Below, piece after piece: positions 60,238 through 64,000 of a stretch of 64,000 nucleotides of DNA. Source of the stretch: Variovorax brevis. Its GTDB lineage: Bacteria; Pseudomonadota; Gammaproteobacteria; Burkholderiales; Burkholderiaceae_C. The notes beneath the pieces were generated by a model. It saw only the letters and a program-made list of their open reading frames with translations, had not been told where the DNA came from and did no database searches. The stretch is from positions 1-64,000 of the forward strand of contig NZ_JASZYG010000005.1 in assembly GCF_030317105.1 (NCBI RefSeq), read 5' to 3'. Numbering within the stretch: the stretch's first letter is position 1; every line of letters starts with the position of its first letter. A program made the position numbers and the translations under genes.

Positions 60238-60307
60238 GATGTGCTCCTGGGGATGACACTGGCCGGGGGAACCCATTCTAGGCATCAATGGCCGGCGGTT
60301 GTCATCC

Positions 60308-61117
60308 TTACAAACGCTCGGGGCCGGCCCGTTCGGGCGGCGGGATGGCAGGCGTCAACTGCCGCGAGCGCAGCCCCCACGTCCAGAGCTGTTCGGATGG
60401 CAGGGGCAGGACGAGAAACCAATGCTCCAGGATGGCCAGCGACATCAACGTCCCGGCAAAGGTCAGCGCCGTGGCGTCGAAGGCACTGACCGCCTCCGCC
60501 GTCGCGCCCTGCCACAGCAGCACCGCCAGCCAGGTGGAGACCATGATGGACACCGGGAACAGCGAGTTCATCGGCTTGCGCCTGAAGTAGGTCTGCAGGT
60601 ATTTGAGGTGCGCCGGCAGGAAGTCTTCGTTGAGATTGCGTACGCCCAGAAACACGTTGAGCTTGGCGCTCTGGCGCATCACCCACAGGATCGCGAAGGT
60701 GAAGAGGCCGGTCGGGTTGCTGCCATTCCACGTCAAGAGGCCGACGCAGACGGCCAGCACGATGAGCGCGAACTCGTGATGCAGCAGCGCCTGCAAGGCG
60801 AAGCCGGCACGTCGCCATCGTCGCGCGCCCGGCGGGCAGGGCGTGCGCCGCGGCCCGGTCACGAAGCCCAGCAGGAAGGCCACTTCCTGCCAGCCCCACA
60901 CCACCAGCGCGAAGGTGAATGCGAGATAGGAGCCCGTGATGCGCGTGTCGTTGCGCGTGGTGTAAAGGCCGAGCAAGGCCATCGCGAGCAGCAGGGTCGC
61001 CGCGCCCATGGTCCAGTTGAAAGTCCAGCGCGGCAGGCCGTTGAGGTACAGGATCACACCCGTGCTGAACCACCACACGAAGAGGGTGTAGAGGATCGGC
61101 AGCAGGTACTGCGACAT
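60308..61117 (-). CDS. puhE: Photosynthetic complex assembly protein PuhE
   Basis: A 269-residue polytopic protein (about seven helices) of the putative photosynthetic complex assembly protein 2 family. Blocks: YTLFVWWFSTGVILYLNGLP near residue 10, LLHHEFALI and QSAKLNVFLGVRNLNEDFLP. It influences reaction-centre assembly and bacteriochlorophyll supply in purple bacteria. It follows acsF by 33 bp on the minus strand. Confidence 0.88.
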   Translation of the reverse strand: MSQYLLPILYTLFVWWFSTGVILYLNGLPRWTFNWTMGAATLLLAMALLGLYTTRNDTRITGSYLAFTFALVVWGWQEVAFLLGFVTGPRRTPCPPGARRWRRAGFALQALLHHEFALIVLAVCVGLLTWNGSNPTGLFTFAILWVMRQSAKLNVFLGVRNLNEDFLPAHLKYLQTYFRRKPMNSLFPVSIMVSTWLAVLLWQGATAEAVSAFDATALTFAGTLMSLAILEHWFLVLPLPSEQLWTWGLRSRQLTPAIPPPERAGPERL

Positions 61118-61150
61118 GGGGCGTTCGCCGTGTGCAAGGCAGCAGTGCAG

Positions 61151-62209
61151 CTACCAGGTGGGCGCCATGCGTGCATCGGCTGGCAGCGTGTTGGGGCGCG
61201 GGCGCAGCAGGTACAGGCGGGCAAAGGCCCATGCTGCCTTGGCCGCCAGCCCGGCGCGCTGCAGTCCGCCACCGATGCCGCCGCGCAGCTTGGCCGCTTC
61301 GCTGGCCAGGGAGATCTCCCGCAATTTTTCAAGCCCCGCATGGAAGGCCGGCGCATCGAGATCGAGCGTGAGCGGAAACACCTGCCGCGTGATGTCGGAG
61401 GTGATGCGAAACACGGTGAAGTCATAGGCCGTCGGGTCCAGCCCCATTGCGCTGTGCATCTCGGGGCGCTGGTGATCGCGCACATACATCGTCGCGAAGA
61501 CCGCCAGCACGAAGAAGCGGATCCACAGCTTGTTGACGCCACGCAGCAAGTGCGGATTGGCGCGCAGTAGCAGCGCGAAAGCCTCGCCATGCCGGAATTC
61601 GTCGTTGCACCAGCGCTCGAACCATTTGAAGATCGGATGGAAGCACAACTCCGGGTGCCGTTCGACCTGGCGGTAGATGGCGATGTAGCGCGCGTAGCCG
61701 ATCTTCTCCGACAGGTAGGTCGCATAGAAGATGAACTTCGGCTTGAAGTAGGTGTACTTCTTGGCCCGCGCCAGGAAGCCCAGGTCGACGCCGATGCCGA
61801 AGTCCTTGAGCCACTGATTGATGAAGCCTGCGTGCCGGCTCTCGTCGCGCGCCATGTAGCCGAAGAGCTCCTTCATGTCGGGGTTGGTCACGCGCTTCCT
61901 GATCTCGGCATAGAGCACGCAGCCCGAGAATTCGGAAGTGATCGAGCTGATGAGGAAGTCCGAGAACTCCTTGTACAGCGGGCCCGGCAGGTCGGAGTAG
62001 TCGCGCGACAACATGTCGGCCGGCCGCTGGAAGTGCTCGTTGTTGTTGTCCGCCTGGAACTCGGCCATCAGCGCTTCCCACTGCGGACGGATGGCGTCGA
62101 CGTCGATGCGATCCATGGCGGCGAAGTCGGTCGTGTAGAAGCGCGGCGTCAGCATCGTGTCCTTGAGCGCCGTTTCGGTGGACGCGTTGGGGATGGTGTT
62201 CGTCGACAT
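61151..62209 (-). CDS. acsF: Aerobic Mg-protoporphyrin IX monomethyl ester cyclase
   Basis: A 352-residue diiron oxygenase forming ring E with O2. Diiron ligands appear in ARDESRHAGFINQWL and WCNDEFRHGEAFALLLRAN. ATG 62209, preceded by AAGGAG, is chosen over an adjacent TTG. Placement inside the puh operon is usual for Rubrivivax-like bacteria. It indicates bacteriochlorophyll can be made in oxygen; an anaerobic BchE is not in the window. Confidence 0.95.
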   Translation of the reverse strand: MSTNTIPNASTETALKDTMLTPRFYTTDFAAMDRIDVDAIRPQWEALMAEFQADNNNEHFQRPADMLSRDYSDLPGPLYKEFSDFLISSITSEFSGCVLYAEIRKRVTNPDMKELFGYMARDESRHAGFINQWLKDFGIGVDLGFLARAKKYTYFKPKFIFYATYLSEKIGYARYIAIYRQVERHPELCFHPIFKWFERWCNDEFRHGEAFALLLRANPHLLRGVNKLWIRFFVLAVFATMYVRDHQRPEMHSAMGLDPTAYDFTVFRITSDITRQVFPLTLDLDAPAFHAGLEKLREISLASEAAKLRGGIGGGLQRAGLAAKAAWAFARLYLLRPRPNTLPADARMAPTW

Positions 62210-62245
62210 CAAGTGGCTCCTTCTTCAGGCGTTGCCGGTTCAGGG

Positions 62246-62722
62246 CTACGGGGTCTTTGGCGCAGGCGCGGGCTGCTGCATGAGGCTGGCGAACACAGCC
62301 GCATTGGACGGGCCAAAGGAGCCGAGGTCGACGCGCCGGCCTGTGGTCGGGTCTTCCAAAGTGAGCTTGCCGTCGGCGCGGCCGATCATGCGAAAAGGCA
62401 CCTCGGGCCCGATGCCGCGCCGATAGCGCTCGCGCGCCAGGCCGCGCATCGTGCCGCGCAGGAAGCCGTTCGTCTCCGGCGCCACGGCGTGAACCACGCG
62501 GCCGCTGCGTGCGTCGAGCACGTCGATGCCGCCGTCGGCCCGGTCCTCGAAGCGAAACTCGCGAACGCTCACGGCCGGCGCGTCTTCCACGTGCATCACG
62601 CCGACACCGGTGAGTCGCACGAAGATCACCGTGAGCAGCGATGCGAGCACCATCAGGCCGAGGGCGGCCATCACGCCGCGCGGCAGTGCGCCGCGGGACG
62701 GGCTCGATGCATGGGCTTGCAT
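62246..62722 (-). CDS. puhC: Photosynthetic complex assembly protein PuhC
   Basis: A 158-residue protein with one N-terminal helix (GVMAALGLMVLASLLTVIFV) and a periplasmic domain typical of PuhC: VREFRFEDRADGGIDVLDA and FLRGTMRGLARERYRRGI. AAGGAG precedes ATG 62722. It helps reaction-centre/LH1 assembly. Directly after puhB. Confidence 0.88.
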   Translation of the reverse strand: MQAHASSPSRGALPRGVMAALGLMVLASLLTVIFVRLTGVGVMHVEDAPAVSVREFRFEDRADGGIDVLDARSGRVVHAVAPETNGFLRGTMRGLARERYRRGIGPEVPFRMIGRADGKLTLEDPTTGRRVDLGSFGPSNAAVFASLMQQPAPAPKTP

Positions 62723-62735
62723 GGCCAGGGCTCCT

Positions 62736-63404
62736 TCAGGCGACCATCGCATCGGGTTGCGCGCCGCGCTCACCTCGCGCACCGCCGGTGCCGGGCACGA
62801 GCGACAGCGCCGGCCTCGGCATGCCGGCCGACTCCGCCAGCGCACCGGCGAGCAGCGCCGCCACGGGCCGTGCGTCGGGCAGGGCGCGAAGCATCGGTTG
62901 GGTCTTCTTGATCTTCCACGGCCGCGCATGCGGCCAGAGGTTGACGTAGGCGATCCGGTCGCTGCCCGAAAGCGCCAGCGCAATGTCGCCGCTGCCGTCG
63001 GTACGGGCGTGCAGCGATGCGGATTCGATCGCCTTGAAGGGCAGGTTGAAGGTAATGGTCAACACGATGCCCACGCGCATCACCACGCGCCGGTTGGTGA
63101 CGGTGTAGACGGCCGTGCGAGCTGTCAGCCACGCCAGCAGCGCAATCGTTGACAGCGCAAGAAGGGCGATCGGCAAGAGCCACAACACGGCGACCAGCGC
63201 CTGCGGCACGCCATGGCCGTTCGACAGCGAATTGGCGCCGCGCCATGCCAGCAGCACTGCGAAGTAGATGGCCAGGCCCCGGATGTGCATGGCATCGCAG
63301 GCCATGCGCTTCCAGTCCGGCGAGCCTTGCCACAGCAGGCGCTCGTTGGGAGGCAGCAGTTCGGGCAGGCCGTGGGCCGGCTCGAAGTCGTGGTCATCGC
63401 TCAT
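62736..63404 (-). CDS. puhB: Photosynthetic complex assembly protein PuhB
   Basis: A 222-residue protein: LPPNERLLWQGSPDWKRMAC near the N-terminus, two helices (~45-95), then a PH-like domain with YTVTNRRVVMRVGIVLTITF. It supports reaction-centre assembly. ATG 63404 overlaps the puhA stop by 4 bp. Confidence 0.9.
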   Translation of the reverse strand: MSDDHDFEPAHGLPELLPPNERLLWQGSPDWKRMACDAMHIRGLAIYFAVLLAWRGANSLSNGHGVPQALVAVLWLLPIALLALSTIALLAWLTARTAVYTVTNRRVVMRVGIVLTITFNLPFKAIESASLHARTDGSGDIALALSGSDRIAYVNLWPHARPWKIKKTQPMLRALPDARPVAALLAGALAESAGMPRPALSLVPGTGGARGERGAQPDAMVA

Positions 63405-64000
63405 AGCAACGGTTCCTGGCGCCGGGGCGTGGCGTACAGCGTGCCGCCGCCGTAGTAGGCGACGATGCGGTCTTCTTCGAGCAGCGTGACCTGCTCCGCG
63501 TCGCGCGTGCCTGGCACATGCTGGAACTGCGCACCCAAGATGGAACGCACCCGCACGCCACGGCTGCCGATGCGCGAGAAGTTGACGGGCAACAGCACCC
63601 GGCGCAGGCCTTCGGCGCCTTGCACTTCGATTTCGAGATAACGGAAAAGCGCTTCCGCACGGTCGACCCACACATCGACCACCGTCCCGCCCACCACGCC
63701 GTCGGCACCTGTCACGGGCAGACCGATCGGGTCCGGGTCCTTGTGCGACATGCTGAAGCCCGGAGCCGCCCGCAAAGGAACGATGCGTGCGGCGCCGTCG
63801 ATGGTGGTGTCCACGATGTCCGCGCGCTGCGACCAGGATCCCGGGCCGATGCCGTCGACCATCGGATTGCCGGTGGGTTCGAGCGGGGCGCCGAGGAAGG
63901 CGCCGTTGGGTTCGGCCGCCAGTTCGCGCTCCTCGCGCAGCGTGTTTGGCACGCTCACCGTGCGGCCGTCGCGCAGCAGAAAGGTCTTGGGCGAGGGCAC
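63401..64000 (-). CDS. puhA: Reaction centre H subunit, N-terminus outside window
   Basis: The last 200 codons of PuhA. The N-terminal membrane helix lies beyond the right edge; visible is the cytoplasmic domain with KTFLLRDGRTVSVPN, GAPLEPTGNPMVDGIGPGSW, and the beta-barrel part with VPLRAAPGFSMSHKDPDPIG and EDRIVAYYGGG. It caps the RC and guides proton delivery to QB. First of puhA-B-C-acsF-puhE as seen here. Confidence 0.93.
   Translation of the reverse strand: MPSPKTFLLRDGRTVSVPNTLREERELAAEPNGAFLGAPLEPTGNPMVDGIGPGSWSQRADIVDTTIDGAARIVPLRAAPGFSMSHKDPDPIGLPVTGADGVVGGTVVDVWVDRAEALFRYLEIEVQGAEGLRRVLLPVNFSRIGSRGVRVRSILGAQFQHVPGTRDAEQVTLLEEDRIVAYYGGGTLYATPRRQEPLL

Noticed and set aside
60238..60307. 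Possible PpsR box before ppsR (TGT and ACA near 60240-60260)
   Set aside because: The spacer is 13 rather than 12 bases and the arms lack further symmetry.
1..64000. tRNA, rRNA, CRISPR arrays, IS elements or prophage
   Set aside because: No direct-repeat arrays, transposase or integrase motifs, or rRNA-like stretches were noticed by eye; a covariance-model scan was not possible.

Overview
The window is GC-rich, tightly packed DNA from a betaproteobacterium, most likely a Burkholderiales/Comamonadaceae-type purple phototroph related to Rubrivivax and Rhodoferax. I infer this from two Bug/TctC-type receptors, the gene order crtI-crtB-crtC-crtD-crtE-crtF-bchCXYZ-pufBALMC, an oxygen-dependent AcsF cyclase and a reaction centre with a tetrahaem PufC. 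No rRNA, tRNA, CRISPR array, insertion sequence or prophage gene was recognised.

Left part (1-28 kb) is accessory metabolism. 1-2.5 kb: a Bug receptor fragment and an amidohydrolase diverge from an IclR regulator across a 14-bp-arm palindrome. 2.7-8.9 kb: a cassette that looks dedicated to polyprenol-linked glycan decoration (SDR, GMC-like oxidoreductase, small EamA/SMR-type flippase, GT-C glycosyltransferase, DUF2304 protein, GT2 polyprenol-phosphate glycosyltransferase). 9.4-16.7 kb: an orphan JmjC/cupin protein, a Bug receptor with a permuted aconitase and divergent LysR, a degenerate Rieske-like membrane protein and an ABC-type binding protein. 16.8-28.1 kb: a LysR regulator diverges from an arginine-transaminase-pathway operon (gbuA, 4-guanidinobutyraldehyde dehydrogenase, basic amino-acid ABC transporter, aruI, gabT, gabD), which would turn 2-ketoarginine into urea and succinate.

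Middle part (28-39 kb): REP-like inverted repeats, then minus-strand panC, panB, panD and nadB (pantothenate and NAD synthesis), then a complete ccmABCDEFGHI operon for cytochrome c maturation, mostly with 4-bp start/stop overlaps.

Right part (39-64 kb) is a photosynthesis gene cluster. crtI starts only a few tens of bases from ccmA, with a perfect TGT-N12-ACA PpsR box between them. Further boxes lie at crtD/crtE and, as a tandem pair 8 bp apart, before bchC. Carotenoid genes (crtI, B, C, D, E, F) lead into bchC-bchX-bchY-bchZ and pufB-A-L-M-C. A haem oxygenase, a bacteriophytochrome and PpsR form a light-sensing module. puhE, acsF, puhC, puhB and a 5'-truncated puhA follow on the minus strand and continue off the right edge. 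LH2 (puc), crtA and the remaining bch genes are not in the window.

Most interesting points: PufC carries an OmpA-like C-terminal domain after its four haem motifs; the ccm operon is embedded beside crtI with a shared PpsR box; crtC has no canonical start codon where its conserved N-terminus begins; a REP-like hairpin pair separates bchX from bchY; short SD-equipped ORFs bridge bchY/bchZ and bchZ/pufB; and the phytochrome ends in a kinase-like dimerisation segment with no ATPase domain.
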